A DNA stretch of 56,409 nt from Pseudomonadota bacterium (GCA_018362935.1 JAHALQ010000012.1:1-56409), one strand, 5' to 3'; positions 1-8,515 are shown, counted from the stretch's first letter. Program-made: numbers and translations. The notes: a model not told the origin generated them from the letters alone.

Positions 1-65
1 TGCTCCCGCCTGCCTTTGCCTTGTAGTCAAACCCACTTCTCGTGGGTTCAAATCCGCCTCTTACG
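1..65 (+). other. Unresolved tRNA-like 3' scrap
   Basis: The plus strand carries a hairpin (ACCCAC, loop TTCTC, GTGGGT, about 31-47) running into GGTTCAAATCC, which resembles a T-loop, and is followed directly by an intrinsic terminator. The 3' flank of the T-loop does not pair properly with its 5' flank, no CCA follows, and the upstream part lies outside the window. It may be the tail of an unusual tRNA or another structured RNA, or a decayed tRNA fragment. I do not assign an identity. Confidence 0.2.
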
Positions 66-71
66 TAAAAT

Positions 72-99
72 AAAAAAGCCACCGAAAGGTGACTTTTTT
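72..99 (-). terminator. Intrinsic terminator, probably bidirectional
   Basis: A GC-containing stem (positions 78-83 with 88-93, one mismatch, GAAA loop) is flanked by six A on one side and six T on the other, so it can work on either strand. It ends the tRNA-Met transcript on the minus strand and whatever RNA enters from the left on the plus strand. Confidence 0.8.
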
Positions 100-103
100 A
101 TTT

Positions 104-179
104 TGGTAGCGAGGGAGGGATTCGAACCCACGACACAAGGATTATGATTCCTCCGCTCTACCGACTGAGCTACCCCGCC
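104..179 (-). tRNA. tRNA-Met (CAU), elongator type
   Basis: Read on the minus strand this is a 76-base cloverleaf with encoded CCA. The acceptor arms GGCGGGG and CCUCGCU pair, the D arm is GCUC...GAGC, the anticodon stem is GAGGA/UCCUU with loop AUCAUAA giving anticodon CAU, and the T loop is UUCGAAU. The GGCGGGG acceptor and overall sequence match bacterial elongator tRNA-Met; a tRNA-Ile2 with modified CAU cannot be excluded by sequence alone but fits less well. Positions 180-300 upstream hold no gene I can support. Confidence 0.93.
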
Positions 180-300
180 ATCAAAATTCTCGTATTTAAT
201 AATCTGTCTTGTAAAGTTTGTCAATAACTTTTTTGAGAGATGTTTATTGCGTCGGAATTTTATTGATAATAACAAAAAACAGGCTGCATCAGTCTGGATG

Positions 301-888
301 TTATTTGTGAAAACGGTTTTGCGGGGCGGGAAATTCGCGGCCCCATAGAATATCTTTTTTGGCAATGCGCGCGGGGTTCCCGGCGATAACCGCGTTTTCT
401 TCGGTAAACCGGTGCGTCACGACGCTGCCGTAGCCAATAATGCAATTATTGCCGATTTGGGTGTTTTTGCCGATTTTGACATTGCTGCAAATCCATACAT
501 GGCTGCCGATTTTGATATCGGATGCGCAATTGATGATATGGCCGTTCTTATCATAGATGCTGTGGCCGTCGGTGTTCCAAATCGAAACGTCTGAGCCGAT
601 CATGCAGTCTTCGCCGAGCGATACAGATGTACCGTTTTCTTTCATGACAAAGACGACGCCGTTTGCCGAGCTGTTTTTTCCGATGCTCAGACAACAGTTG
701 TCAACCGGATAGTCCGCTGCGCCAATGTGAATCTCGCCGGCAAATTTATAAGGCGTTTCTTCAATAACCACACGGTTGTTATTTCCGTAAATGCGGCATT
801 TTATTTTATTGTCCGGCGGCAGAACCAACGTGTTGTTTTTTCCCGAAACAACATTTTTTATCTTTTTGCGGAATAAATTTATTTTCAT
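301..888 (-). CDS. Left-handed beta-helix acyltransferase (hexapeptide repeats)
   Basis: 195 residues. The second half is a run of imperfect hexapeptide repeats (for example IKIGSHVWICSNVKIG and TQIGNNCIIGYGSVV), followed by the GNPARI motif seen at the end of sugar O-acetyltransferase helices. Such enzymes acetylate or otherwise acylate sugars in surface glycans, using acetyl-CoA in the cytoplasm. It is transcribed away from the glycosyltransferase operon that starts 140 bases away, so it probably decorates the same polysaccharide. The start is the only ATG near the upstream edge of the domain; the exact acyl donor and sugar are not known. Confidence 0.85.
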   Translation of the reverse strand: MKINLFRKKIKNVVSGKNNTLVLPPDNKIKCRIYGNNNRVVIEETPYKFAGEIHIGAADYPVDNCCLSIGKNSSANGVVFVMKENGTSVSLGEDCMIGSDVSIWNTDGHSIYDKNGHIINCASDIKIGSHVWICSNVKIGKNTQIGNNCIIGYGSVVTHRFTEENAVIAGNPARIAKKDILWGREFPAPQNRFHK

Positions 889-1026
889 GAGTATTTCCGA
901 TTGTTTCCGTTAATTACATACAAACTCAAGCCGGTGCGTTTTGTCAAGTTATATTATGCGGCGGGATTTAAAAAGCTATTTTCAGACTTATGTTAGTGCA
1001 ACTTATTGAATTTGAGGAAACGGATT

Positions 1027-1818
1027 ATGGATAATTTTCAAATTTATGTCTGTTGTCATCAGCCTTCCGTATTGCCGCATAGCCGCTTTCTAACCCCGAT
1101 TCAGGCGGGGCGCGCTGTTTCCCGCCGGAAGCTTAATATGCTTGGCGATGACAGCGGCATGAATATTTCTGTCCTTAACAAACATTATTGCGAACTGACT
1201 GCGCTGTACTGGATTTGGCGTAACTGCCGCCCGGAATATTTCGGGCTTTTTCATTATCGCCGTTTCCTTAATTTTGCAGGTACGGATACGGCTTTTTCAG
1301 ATATGGACAATCTCGAAGAACGTTTTGGGCTGAGCAGCAGCACAATACGGCCGCTGTTTGAGGATTATGATATCATTCTGCCGCAGCGGCGGCGCCCGAA
1401 TGAGCGGAAAGAATCTTTGTATGAGCTGTATGCCAAAGCGCATGTTATTTCGGATATGGATTGGGTTTTGAAGCTTCTCGGCCGCTATTATCCGGCAATG
1501 AAGGGAACGGCCGAAGAAGTGCTGCATTATCGGTCCGGCGGATACTACAAAAATATGATGGTCGCACCATATTCATTTTGGGACGGATATTGTTCATGGC
1601 TGTTTGATTTGCTGTTTCGGGCTGCGGCGGTCATTGATCCGTGGCTTTCCCTGCGCGACGCGTACCAGCAGCGGGTTTACGGCTTTTTGGGCGAGCGCCT
1701 GCTTAATGTTTATGTCGAACATATCAGGCGGACGGCCGGACTGCGGATTAAGGAAGTTCCGATACTGGAATTTCGGCCGGAATTTGAAAACAGGCTTTCG
1801 GAAGCCGGAAATTTTTAG
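1027..1818 (+). CDS. DUF4422 glycosyltransferase-like protein
   Basis: 263 residues from the ATG at 1027, preferred over an upstream TTG because GAGGAAAC lies just before it. The pattern YVCCHQPS near the N-terminus, the NISVLNKHYCELTALYWIW stretch and the FGLFHYRRF motif are hallmarks of the DUF4422 family. Members sit in capsule and O-antigen loci and are thought to be glycosyltransferases; several neighbour UDP-galactopyranose mutase, as here (17 bases upstream of glf). A galactofuranosyl-transfer role is an inference from context. First gene of a four-gene operon. Confidence 0.82.
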   Translation: MDNFQIYVCCHQPSVLPHSRFLTPIQAGRAVSRRKLNMLGDDSGMNISVLNKHYCELTALYWIWRNCRPEYFGLFHYRRFLNFAGTDTAFSDMDNLEERFGLSSSTIRPLFEDYDIILPQRRRPNERKESLYELYAKAHVISDMDWVLKLLGRYYPAMKGTAEEVLHYRSGGYYKNMMVAPYSFWDGYCSWLFDLLFRAAAVIDPWLSLRDAYQQRVYGFLGERLLNVYVEHIRRTAGLRIKEVPILEFRPEFENRLSEAGNF

Positions 1819-1835
1819 GCAGGCAGGAGATGGTT

Positions 1836-2981
1836 ATGAGCGGAAAGATTAAAAATCTGGTGGTCGGCTGCGGCTTCAGCGGCGCTGTCATGGCGCGCAA
1901 GATTGCTGAAGAAATGAATGAAGAAGTCATGATAATTGACGCAAAAGAGCATATCGGTGGAAATTCATATGACTATTATGATAAAAACGGTATTTGCGTG
2001 CATCGTTACGGGACACATATTTTTCATACAAACAATGCGGATGTCTGGCGCTATTTGAGCCGTTTTACGGCATGGCACCCTTATATGCACGAAGTTAAGG
2101 GCATTATCGACGGGCAGGAGGTTCCGATTCCGTTCAACCTTAATTCGATTGAGCAGATTTTTCCCGGAGCCTTGGCAGAGCGGCTGGAGCAAAAACTGCT
2201 GGATAAATTCGGCTTTAACGTTAAGGTGCCGATTTTGGATTTGCGCCGCAGCAAAGACGTCGACATGGAATTTTTGGCAGAGTATATTTATGAAAAGGTT
2301 TTTTTGGAATATACTCTCAAGCAATGGCAGCTCAAGCCCGAAGAGCTTGACCCGGCGGTGACCGGGCGGGTGCCGGTTTACATCAGCCGGGACAACCGTT
2401 ATTTTCAGGACAAATATCAGGGAATTCCGCGCAACGGCTACACGGCACTGATTAAAAACATTCTTGATCACCCAAAAATCAAGGTTATTCTCAATACACC
2501 CTATTCATCGGTCAAGAAAGACTTGCAGTATTCCAAGCTGTTTTATACCGGGCCGATTGACGAATTTTTCGATTATCGTTTCGGAGAACTGCCCTACCGC
2601 AGCCTGAATTTTGAATTTGTCGAGTATAATCAGGAATTTTTTCAAAGCAATTCGGTTATCAATTATCCGTGCAATTACGATTTTACGCGCATCGGCGAAT
2701 ATAAGTATTTTCTCGGCGACCAGTCAGCCAAAACCGTGGTTTCCTTCGAATATCCGGCGCCGTTCGCAAGAGGGCGCAACGAACGTTATTATCCGATTGT
2801 CAAACCCGAAAACGCGGAATTGTACAACCGGTATGCCGCCGCGGCCGCAAGGCTCAAAAACGTGTGGTTCTTGGGCCGGCTGGGCGAATACAAATATTAT
2901 GACATGGACAAGGCGGTCAACCGCTCGTTAGAAATTTTCAATATGCTAAACAATAAGGAGAAGATTAGAAATGCAGTATAA
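1836..2981 (+). CDS. glf: UDP-galactopyranose mutase
   Basis: 381 residues. This flavoenzyme interconverts UDP-galactopyranose and UDP-galactofuranose, the donor for galactofuranose in cell-surface glycans. The N-terminal FAD-binding loop reads VVGCGFSGAVMAR, followed by HIGGNSYDYYD and the RYGTHIFHT motif typical of the family; FLGRLGEYKYYDMD near the C-terminus is the conserved flavin-contacting end. Two ATGs lie six bases apart; AGGAG at 1825-1829 is well spaced for the one at 1836. It overlaps the next gene by 11 bases, suggesting translational coupling. Confidence 0.95.
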   Translation: MSGKIKNLVVGCGFSGAVMARKIAEEMNEEVMIIDAKEHIGGNSYDYYDKNGICVHRYGTHIFHTNNADVWRYLSRFTAWHPYMHEVKGIIDGQEVPIPFNLNSIEQIFPGALAERLEQKLLDKFGFNVKVPILDLRRSKDVDMEFLAEYIYEKVFLEYTLKQWQLKPEELDPAVTGRVPVYISRDNRYFQDKYQGIPRNGYTALIKNILDHPKIKVILNTPYSSVKKDLQYSKLFYTGPIDEFFDYRFGELPYRSLNFEFVEYNQEFFQSNSVINYPCNYDFTRIGEYKYFLGDQSAKTVVSFEYPAPFARGRNERYYPIVKPENAELYNRYAAAAARLKNVWFLGRLGEYKYYDMDKAVNRSLEIFNMLNNKEKIRNAV

Positions 2982-3978
2982 GGTTTCGGTAATTGTTCCG
3001 ATTTACGGGGTTGAAAAATATCTGCGGCAGTGCGTTGATTCCATTCTCGGGCAGACGCTGCGCGAAATAGAAGTTATATTGGTCGACGACGGTTCTAAAG
3101 ACAAATGCCCGGCAATTGTTGATGAATATGCCGCGGCCGATACCCGCGTTAAAGCGCTGCATTTGAGCAACGGCGGATACGGGCGCGCGATTAATCACGG
3201 CTTGGACGCGGCCAGCGGAGAATATATCGGCATTGTCGAGTCAGACGACTGGATCAGCAAGGACATGTATAAAAAGCTTTTTGAACGCGCCAAAGAAACC
3301 GGCGCGGATGTTGTGAAGTCGGCTTTTTTTGAATACAACGGCTCGGAAAACGGCTCGCAAGAGTCTTTCCGGCCGATACATTGGATGAGCAAGCTTAAAG
3401 TGCCCGACAGCGGGACGTTCCGTATCTTTGACTATCCCGAAATATTGTTTCATCATCCGAGCATTTGGTCATGCTTGTATAAACATAAATATCTCAAGTC
3501 GATTAATGCGCGCATGGAGGAAGTCAAAGGCGCGGGGTGGGTAGACAACCCGTGGTTTTATGACACGCTTCTCAACGGCAGGATATCTTTTGTGCGCGAG
3601 GCTTTTTATTATTACCGCATCAATAATCCCGGACAGTCCAGCAACCTTAAGGATTATACCATTCCTTTCGCGCGGTGGAACGATATTTGGAAACGCCTGA
3701 AAAAATTGTCGGCGGAACAATATTCAAAAGTGGCGGAGTGGTCGTTTCTCAAAGAGTTCTATGATTCGACCTATGCTTACGGTATCGGCTTTCATCAGGG
3801 CAAGACCGATCCCAAACAATATATTGCGGCGAGTTTTAACCGCGTCAATCCGCAGCTGGTAATGAAATCGGGACTGCTTTCACCGCGGCAAAAGGAAATT
3901 TTCTGCCAGCTGCGCAACGGCGACTGTCACCGTTATGACGAACAATTGCGGCAGAGCGGCAAATTGCAGGTTTTCTGA
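2971..3978 (+). CDS. Family 2 glycosyltransferase
   Basis: 335 residues with a clear GT-A fold N-terminus: VSVIVPIYGVEKYL, then VILVDDGSKD (Asp39-Asp40 region) and the ESDDW metal-binding DXD-like site near residue 90. The fold transfers a nucleotide-activated sugar to a growing glycan at the inner face of the membrane. No membrane segments are evident. It overlaps glf upstream and shares one base with the next gene, so the three are co-translated. Acceptor and donor are unknown; galactose or galactofuranose is plausible from the neighbours. Confidence 0.9.
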   Translation: MQYKVSVIVPIYGVEKYLRQCVDSILGQTLREIEVILVDDGSKDKCPAIVDEYAAADTRVKALHLSNGGYGRAINHGLDAASGEYIGIVESDDWISKDMYKKLFERAKETGADVVKSAFFEYNGSENGSQESFRPIHWMSKLKVPDSGTFRIFDYPEILFHHPSIWSCLYKHKYLKSINARMEEVKGAGWVDNPWFYDTLLNGRISFVREAFYYYRINNPGQSSNLKDYTIPFARWNDIWKRLKKLSAEQYSKVAEWSFLKEFYDSTYAYGIGFHQGKTDPKQYIAASFNRVNPQLVMKSGLLSPRQKEIFCQLRNGDCHRYDEQLRQSGKLQVF

Positions 3979-5384
3979 TGAGAATACTATACTACAACTG
4001 GGCACGGTATGACTGCAACAACGGCGGCGGGGTTACGGTTTATCAACGCAACCTGATTAATTTTCTTGCTGCCCGCGGCGAAGCTGATGTCGTGTTTTTG
4101 AGTGCTGGCGATGTTTACAGTCCGTTTTCCGGCGTCCCGTTTATCCGCCGTGCGCCGGGAAGCGGCAGCTGCCGCTCGTATGAACTGGTCAATTCTCCGG
4201 TGGCGGCTCCGGCCGCGCTGCTGCATAATGATTTGCATTCCTATATGGATACGGATAACCCCGGCATACTGGATATGGTTGCCGGTTTTATTCGCGGCCA
4301 GGGCGGTTTTGACGTTTTGCATTTCAACAATCTGGAAGGGCTGCCCCTGAATATTTTGAAGCTCAAGGAATATTTCCCGCGGATGAAAATTGTTTTTTCG
4401 CTGCATAATTACTTTTTGTTTTGCCCGCAGGTGCAGCTGTTTCAGCATCAGGCCGGGAAAAGCTGCGATGATTACGCCGGCGGCAAAATCTGTTTGTCAT
4501 GCCGTTATAAGGAAATTACCCCGGCGCTGATGCTGGATAAACTGCGTCGCTATTTTGCCGAGGGTTCGGCGTGGCCGACCGTTCTGCGTCCGTGGCTGAC
4601 AATTCAGGCGCGCAGGCTGACGGAGAAAATCCTTTCCGTCGGGAAGCAGAAAAACCAAGCGCGGGATTTTGCCGAATTTCGCCGCCTGAATATCGACTAT
4701 ATCAATAAATATGCCGATTGTGTGGTTGCCGTGTCTAACCGCGTCGCGGAAATTGCCGCGGCAATGGGAATTGACCCGGTGCGCTGCCGCGTGGGGTATA
4801 TCGGTTCGGACGCGGCGGAGGATAAGCCAATACGGCGGAAAGTTCCGGATAATAAGATGTTCTCGCTGATATTCGCAGGTTATGCGAAAACAGACAAGGG
4901 GTTTTATTTTATGTGCGAGGCTTTATGCCGCCTTGATGAAAGCCTGCGCCGCCGGATAAGAATTGTTTTGGCGGCGCGAAAAATGGAGACTCTTGATGCC
5001 AGGCGCTGTGTGGAGCGTCTGCGCGCCTGTTTTTACAGGGTGGAAACTTATGACGGCTATCGCCGCGACGAACTCCCGGATTTGCTGAAAGACGTTCAAC
5101 TCGGGATTGTTCCGGTTCTCTGGGAAGACAATCTGCCGCAGGTGGCAATCGAATTTGCCGCGCACGGCGTACCGGTGCTGGCCAGCGAAATGGGCGGCGC
5201 CTCCGAGCTGTCGGATTCACCGTATTTTAGATTTCGCGGCGGGGATTATAACGATTTTACCGCTAAGCTGGCTTATATTGTGCGTCATCCGCAGATATTG
5301 AACGATTACTGGCTGCACCACCGGCCGCCGCGGACAATGCACGAACATTGGGCGGAGCTTTCGGCGGTTTATGCCGGTGCCTGA
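3978..5384 (+). CDS. GT-B fold glycosyltransferase (GT4-like)
   Basis: 468 residues. The N-terminus has NNGGGVTVYQRNL, matching the glycine-rich loop and helix of family 4 transferases; the central DCVVAVSNRVAE and SLIFAGY...KGFYFMCEAL segments and the C-terminal PQVAIEFAAHGVPVLASEMG correspond to the nucleotide-sugar binding half. A cysteine-rich insert (CDDYAGGKICLSC, around residues 163-175) is like those in glycosyltransferases with a small zinc-binding loop. The ATG overlaps the previous stop (TGATG). Last gene of the surface-glycan operon. Confidence 0.85.
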   Translation: MRILYYNWARYDCNNGGGVTVYQRNLINFLAARGEADVVFLSAGDVYSPFSGVPFIRRAPGSGSCRSYELVNSPVAAPAALLHNDLHSYMDTDNPGILDMVAGFIRGQGGFDVLHFNNLEGLPLNILKLKEYFPRMKIVFSLHNYFLFCPQVQLFQHQAGKSCDDYAGGKICLSCRYKEITPALMLDKLRRYFAEGSAWPTVLRPWLTIQARRLTEKILSVGKQKNQARDFAEFRRLNIDYINKYADCVVAVSNRVAEIAAAMGIDPVRCRVGYIGSDAAEDKPIRRKVPDNKMFSLIFAGYAKTDKGFYFMCEALCRLDESLRRRIRIVLAARKMETLDARRCVERLRACFYRVETYDGYRRDELPDLLKDVQLGIVPVLWEDNLPQVAIEFAAHGVPVLASEMGGASELSDSPYFRFRGGDYNDFTAKLAYIVRHPQILNDYWLHHRPPRTMHEHWAELSAVYAGA

Positions 5385-5466
5385 ATTTAACGAACTGTTT
5401 ATTGCATTTTGACGCGATTTAATTTATTTTGGCTGTTGTAAGCAATAAAGCGCGGAAGAAATTTTA

Positions 5467-6357
5467 ATGCACGACATCTGGAATCCGTGGCACGGCTGTG
5501 TCAAAAAAAGCGAGGGCTGCGAAAACTGCTATATGTATTTTTTAGACAGTCAGCGTAATGCTCTGGGCAGCCGCATATATCGGGTGAAAAACAATTTTGA
5601 CTATCCTTTGCGGAAAGACAGGAGAGGCCGTTATAAAATCAAGAGCGGTGAACAGATACGCGTGTGCATGACGTCGGATTTTTTTCTGGAAGAAGCGGAC
5701 GAATGGCGGCCGCAAGCCTGGCAGATTATGCGGCAGCGGCCGGATGTGGTGTTTTTTCTGCTGACCAAACGTCCGGAACGGGTGCAGGAATGCCTGCCGG
5801 AAGATTGGGGCGGCGGCTGGGAAAATATTTTTTTCAACGTAACCTGCGAAAACCAGAAACGGGCAGACGAGCGCATTCCGTTGTTATTTGAATTGCCGTT
5901 CAAACACAAAGGAATTATGGCGGCGCCGTTCATCGGTCCGGTCAGTCTTGAAAAATATCTGGCGGCCGGGCAGATTGAACAGGTGATAGCGGGCGGCGAG
6001 AATTATGACGGTTCGCGCCCGCTGGACTATGCCTGGGTGAAGAAGCTTTGTGACGAATGCGCGGCGGCGGACGTGACATTTTGTTTTATCGAAACCGGAA
6101 CGAATTTTATCAAAGACGGCAAAACCTATCATATGCCCGACAAAAGTCTGCAAAGCCGCATGGCTTACAAATCGGGATTGCAGCACCAGGGGCGGCCGAT
6201 GCATTTTAAGCTTGAAAAAGTCCAGCCTGGCTTATTCGGCGAAGAAGATATTTATCAAAAATATTTCTGGGAAAAATGCGAAACCTGCGGCAGCCGTTTG
6301 ATTTGCAACGGTTGTTCAAAATGCGGGCTGTGCGGCGGTAAAAAATCCGCAGAATAA
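5467..6357 (+). CDS. DUF5131 (phage Gp37/Gp68-like) protein with C-terminal zinc ribbon
   Basis: 296 residues. It opens with WNPWHGCVKKSEGCENCY, the cysteine signature (Cys11, Cys18, Cys21) of the DUF5131 family, first named from phage Gp37/Gp68 and resembling radical-SAM enzymes in its cysteine spacing and barrel-like core (FLLTKRPER, FNVTCENQ, VIAGGENYDGSRPL). Unlike the minimal family, it ends in a cysteine-rich tail (CETCGSRLICNGCSKCGLCG) that should bind one or two zinc ions. The function is unknown. It stands alone between the glycan operon and an exported protein, 82 bases after the operon. Confidence 0.85.
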   Translation: MHDIWNPWHGCVKKSEGCENCYMYFLDSQRNALGSRIYRVKNNFDYPLRKDRRGRYKIKSGEQIRVCMTSDFFLEEADEWRPQAWQIMRQRPDVVFFLLTKRPERVQECLPEDWGGGWENIFFNVTCENQKRADERIPLLFELPFKHKGIMAAPFIGPVSLEKYLAAGQIEQVIAGGENYDGSRPLDYAWVKKLCDECAAADVTFCFIETGTNFIKDGKTYHMPDKSLQSRMAYKSGLQHQGRPMHFKLEKVQPGLFGEEDIYQKYFWEKCETCGSRLICNGCSKCGLCGGKKSAE

Positions 6358-6459
6358 TTCAAGGTATTTTGTTCACAAGCGCGACGCTGCCTCTGGACAT
6401 GGGAAATGCGGCGGAGTAGTCTTTAGCCAGTTTTACAACTTGAGCTAAGGATTTGAATT

Positions 6460-7332
6460 ATGAAGAAAGTTTTGCTGCTGGCCGCCTTGTCGGCTTTGCT
6501 TCCGGCGGAAGCTTTTGCGCAGAATGCCGAACCGGTATCGGCAGAAGCAGATGAAGTGCACTGGCGCGCCAATCTCAAACGTGTTGCCTTGGAGTTGTCC
6601 AATACCAGCGTTTCCAACGCTCGTGAATACGCGGATTCGCCAAACGCGCAGCTCAGCGCCGACAGCGAGAGCATGATTAAAGGCGTGTTTGACGGCGCAA
6701 TCGAACGCGAAACCGCCGACAGTCTGTGGTCAAACAGCTTGTTTATGGAATACGGCGAAACCAAGGTCAAGCCGGTGGACGACAAAACCACGACGACTGA
6801 AAATGCCGATAAGATTTTGCTTAAAACCGATTATACCGAGAAAATGTGGAAATATATGGAAGCCGACGTCGGTCCGTTTGCCAGCCTCGGTTATCAGACG
6901 GAGTTTACGGCCAATGACGATGCGCCGAGAACAAAAACTTTCCGCGGCATGCAGGGTATTAAGCTGTTTAACGGCACCTATATTAAGGAATTATACGGTG
7001 CGGCTGTCGAAGAATGGGATTTGACTTACAGCGACGACATTAAAAAGCTGGCTTATGAAATCGGCCTTAAGGCGGAATATCCGCTGCGCGAAGGCGTGAA
7101 ATTCCAGCTGGAAAGCTATTTCCGCGATTATGTTCATTTCAGCCGTTATGAAGCGACGGATTTTGATTATGAATTCAACATCACCGGGCGCATGGATGTG
7201 AAAATCGTCAACAGTATCAGCCTTGCCCCGTATCTGACTTATTTTGAAGCCAAAGCGCGCGGCGCCGACAAGAAAGGAAGCAACTTCCTGGTCGGTTTGT
7301 CGCTGGCTTATTCGGAATTGTTTGATTTGTAG
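6460..7332 (+). CDS. Exported protein, possible outer-membrane barrel
   Basis: 290 residues with a clear signal peptide (MKKVLLLAALSALLPAEAFA, predicted cut after residue 20). The mature part alternates polar and hydrophobic residues in strand-like stretches (LKRVALELSNTSVS, YFRDYVHFSRYEATDF) and ends SLAYSELFDL, with a hydrophobic, nearly C-terminal residue pattern like outer-membrane barrels. No named family is recognised. AAGGA lies upstream of the ATG and an intrinsic terminator follows, so it is a single-gene transcript. Confidence 0.7.
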   Translation: MKKVLLLAALSALLPAEAFAQNAEPVSAEADEVHWRANLKRVALELSNTSVSNAREYADSPNAQLSADSESMIKGVFDGAIERETADSLWSNSLFMEYGETKVKPVDDKTTTTENADKILLKTDYTEKMWKYMEADVGPFASLGYQTEFTANDDAPRTKTFRGMQGIKLFNGTYIKELYGAAVEEWDLTYSDDIKKLAYEIGLKAEYPLREGVKFQLESYFRDYVHFSRYEATDFDYEFNITGRMDVKIVNSISLAPYLTYFEAKARGADKKGSNFLVGLSLAYSELFDL

Positions 7333-7335
7333 AGT

Positions 7336-7362
7336 AAAAAGCCCCTCAAAGAGGGGCTTTTT
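7336..7362 (+). terminator. Intrinsic terminator
   Basis: AAAAAGCCCCTC, loop AAA, GAGGGGCTTTTT: a perfect stem immediately after the stop codon of the exported protein. The A and T runs make it usable for the convergent ArsR-type gene as well. Confidence 0.9.
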
Positions 7363-7388
7363 ATGTGATATGTGATCGTTATTTACGA

Positions 7389-8033
7389 TTAAAAATCGGC
7401 TTTGTTTTTGAGGCTGTTGTAGCGTTTGCGGATGCATTCAACAGCCGTTTTGTGAACGCCTGCGGTAATTTTGTAATAGATAAAGCGGCCGTCGCGGCGC
7501 GTGGTGACAAAAGCATCGTCGCGCAGGCGTTTGAGGTATTGCGAAACTTTCAGCTGTGAGCTGCCGGTTGCCTTGACAATATCCGAAACATTGCTTTCCT
7601 CATGCAGAACCAGATGTTCAAGTATGCGCATCTTGTCATAATTGGCAAACAGCTTAATCCGGTTGGCGACCATTGTCGTATAATCATGGGGCAGGAGCGC
7701 CTTATAGCCGTCAGCCAAAAAATAAAAATTATTGGTCATGTAGCCAAAGAGTTTGCGGATGCAGACAAAAATGCTGGCCGGGTATTCTTCATGAATCTGA
7801 TAATAAATAAATAACCCGCGGCGTTGGGTTTTGACCAAATTGGCATCGCGCAGTTTCCGGAGGCTTTGAGAAACCATAACCTGTTCTTCGCCCAGAGCTT
7901 TGGTAATGGCCGAAACCGAAGAAGCGCCGTTGACGTCAATGTATTCCAGAATGCGCAGGCGCAGCGGATGGGCGATATAACTGATGCCGAGCGCGGCTTT
8001 TTCCATTATTTCGTGAGGCAGTTGCTTATCCAT
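7389..8033 (-). CDS. Tandem-domain ArsR-family regulator
   Basis: 214 residues containing two winged-helix ArsR-type domains in one chain. The first (about 14-85) has IAHPLRLRILEYI and EEQVMVSQSLRKLRDANLV followed by GLFIYYQI; the second (about 125-200) repeats the plan with YDKMRILEHLVL, SSQLKVSQYLKRLRDD and GRFIYYKI. Classical ArsR proteins are single-domain dimers of about 100 residues, so this looks like a covalent dimer. No typical CXC metal site is visible in the recognition helix; Cys residues lie after each wing (VCIRKLF, ECIRKRY). A sigma70-like promoter precedes it. No strong ribosome site is seen at this ATG. Confidence 0.85.
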   Translation of the reverse strand: MDKQLPHEIMEKAALGISYIAHPLRLRILEYIDVNGASSVSAITKALGEEQVMVSQSLRKLRDANLVKTQRRGLFIYYQIHEEYPASIFVCIRKLFGYMTNNFYFLADGYKALLPHDYTTMVANRIKLFANYDKMRILEHLVLHEESNVSDIVKATGSSQLKVSQYLKRLRDDAFVTTRRDGRFIYYKITAGVHKTAVECIRKRYNSLKNKADF

Positions 8034-8062
8034 GGCATTGTCCGTTTAAAGTTTCTTTTTTA

Positions 8063-8090
8063 TATATAGCAGAAACGTCATGTATTTCAA
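8063..8090 (-). promoter_or_regulatory. Probable sigma70 promoter of the ArsR gene
   Basis: On the minus strand TTGAAA (8090-8085) is followed after 16 bases by TATATA (8068-8063), about 30 bases upstream of the start codon. Confidence 0.5.
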
Positions 8091-8092
8091 AT

Positions 8093-8126
8093 AAAAAATA
8101 AGCCCCGTTTATCCGGGGCTTATTTT
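8093..8126 (-). terminator. Intrinsic terminator of the thioredoxin-like lipoprotein gene
   Basis: AGCCCCG (8101-8107) pairs with CGGGGCT (8114-8120), extended by AT pairs, with a T run on the minus strand. It overlaps the stop codon of the lipoprotein gene and separates it from the ArsR promoter. Confidence 0.85.
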
Positions 8127-8487
8127 ACTTGAGAAACGGCTTGACGTATCGGTCAAACTGTTCGGCTATCGACGGCGCCCATCCCATGAGGTGCTTGTCG
8201 CCCATGCAGAACAGCGGCGTGCCGATTTGGCTGCCAAGCTTAAATTTGCGGGCACAGCGGACGAGCATTTCATAGCCTTCGCCGGTGCCGACGTTAACCA
8301 TGCTGATTTTTAAATCGGGGTATTTTTGATTGATGTAGTCCAGAGCATCGTGGCAATGCGGACAGGAATTGGAATAAAAGAAGTAGACTTTGTTCGGGTT
8401 CAGTTCGGAATTTTGGGAATCGGTGCCTTTGCCGCAGGCTGTCAGAAGCAGCAATACCGCGCCGCATATATAAAAAATTTTTTTCAT
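8125..8487 (-). CDS. Thioredoxin-fold lipoprotein
   Basis: 120 residues from the ATG at 8487, chosen because GGAG lies six bases before it (an earlier in-frame ATG has none). A type II signal peptide ends in LLLTAC, making Cys18 the lipidated residue. The mature protein has a redox motif SCPHC (Cys42, Cys45) and the cis-proline loop IGTPLFC, both standard for thioredoxin or glutaredoxin folds. It should act as a periplasmic, membrane-tethered thiol oxidoreductase. Size and the extra Cys after the cis-proline suggest a small, specialised member rather than DsbA. Confidence 0.82.
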   Translation of the reverse strand: MKKIFYICGAVLLLLTACGKGTDSQNSELNPNKVYFFYSNSCPHCHDALDYINQKYPDLKISMVNVGTGEGYEMLVRCARKFKLGSQIGTPLFCMGDKHLMGWAPSIAEQFDRYVKPFLK

Positions 8488-8515
8488 TTGAGTCTCCATA
8501 TCGTTTTTTATATAT

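Noticed and set aside
48..365. Open frame on the minus strand across the tRNA-Met gene
   Set aside because: It runs through the tRNA and its terminator and overlaps the end of the acyltransferase gene; no protein signature.
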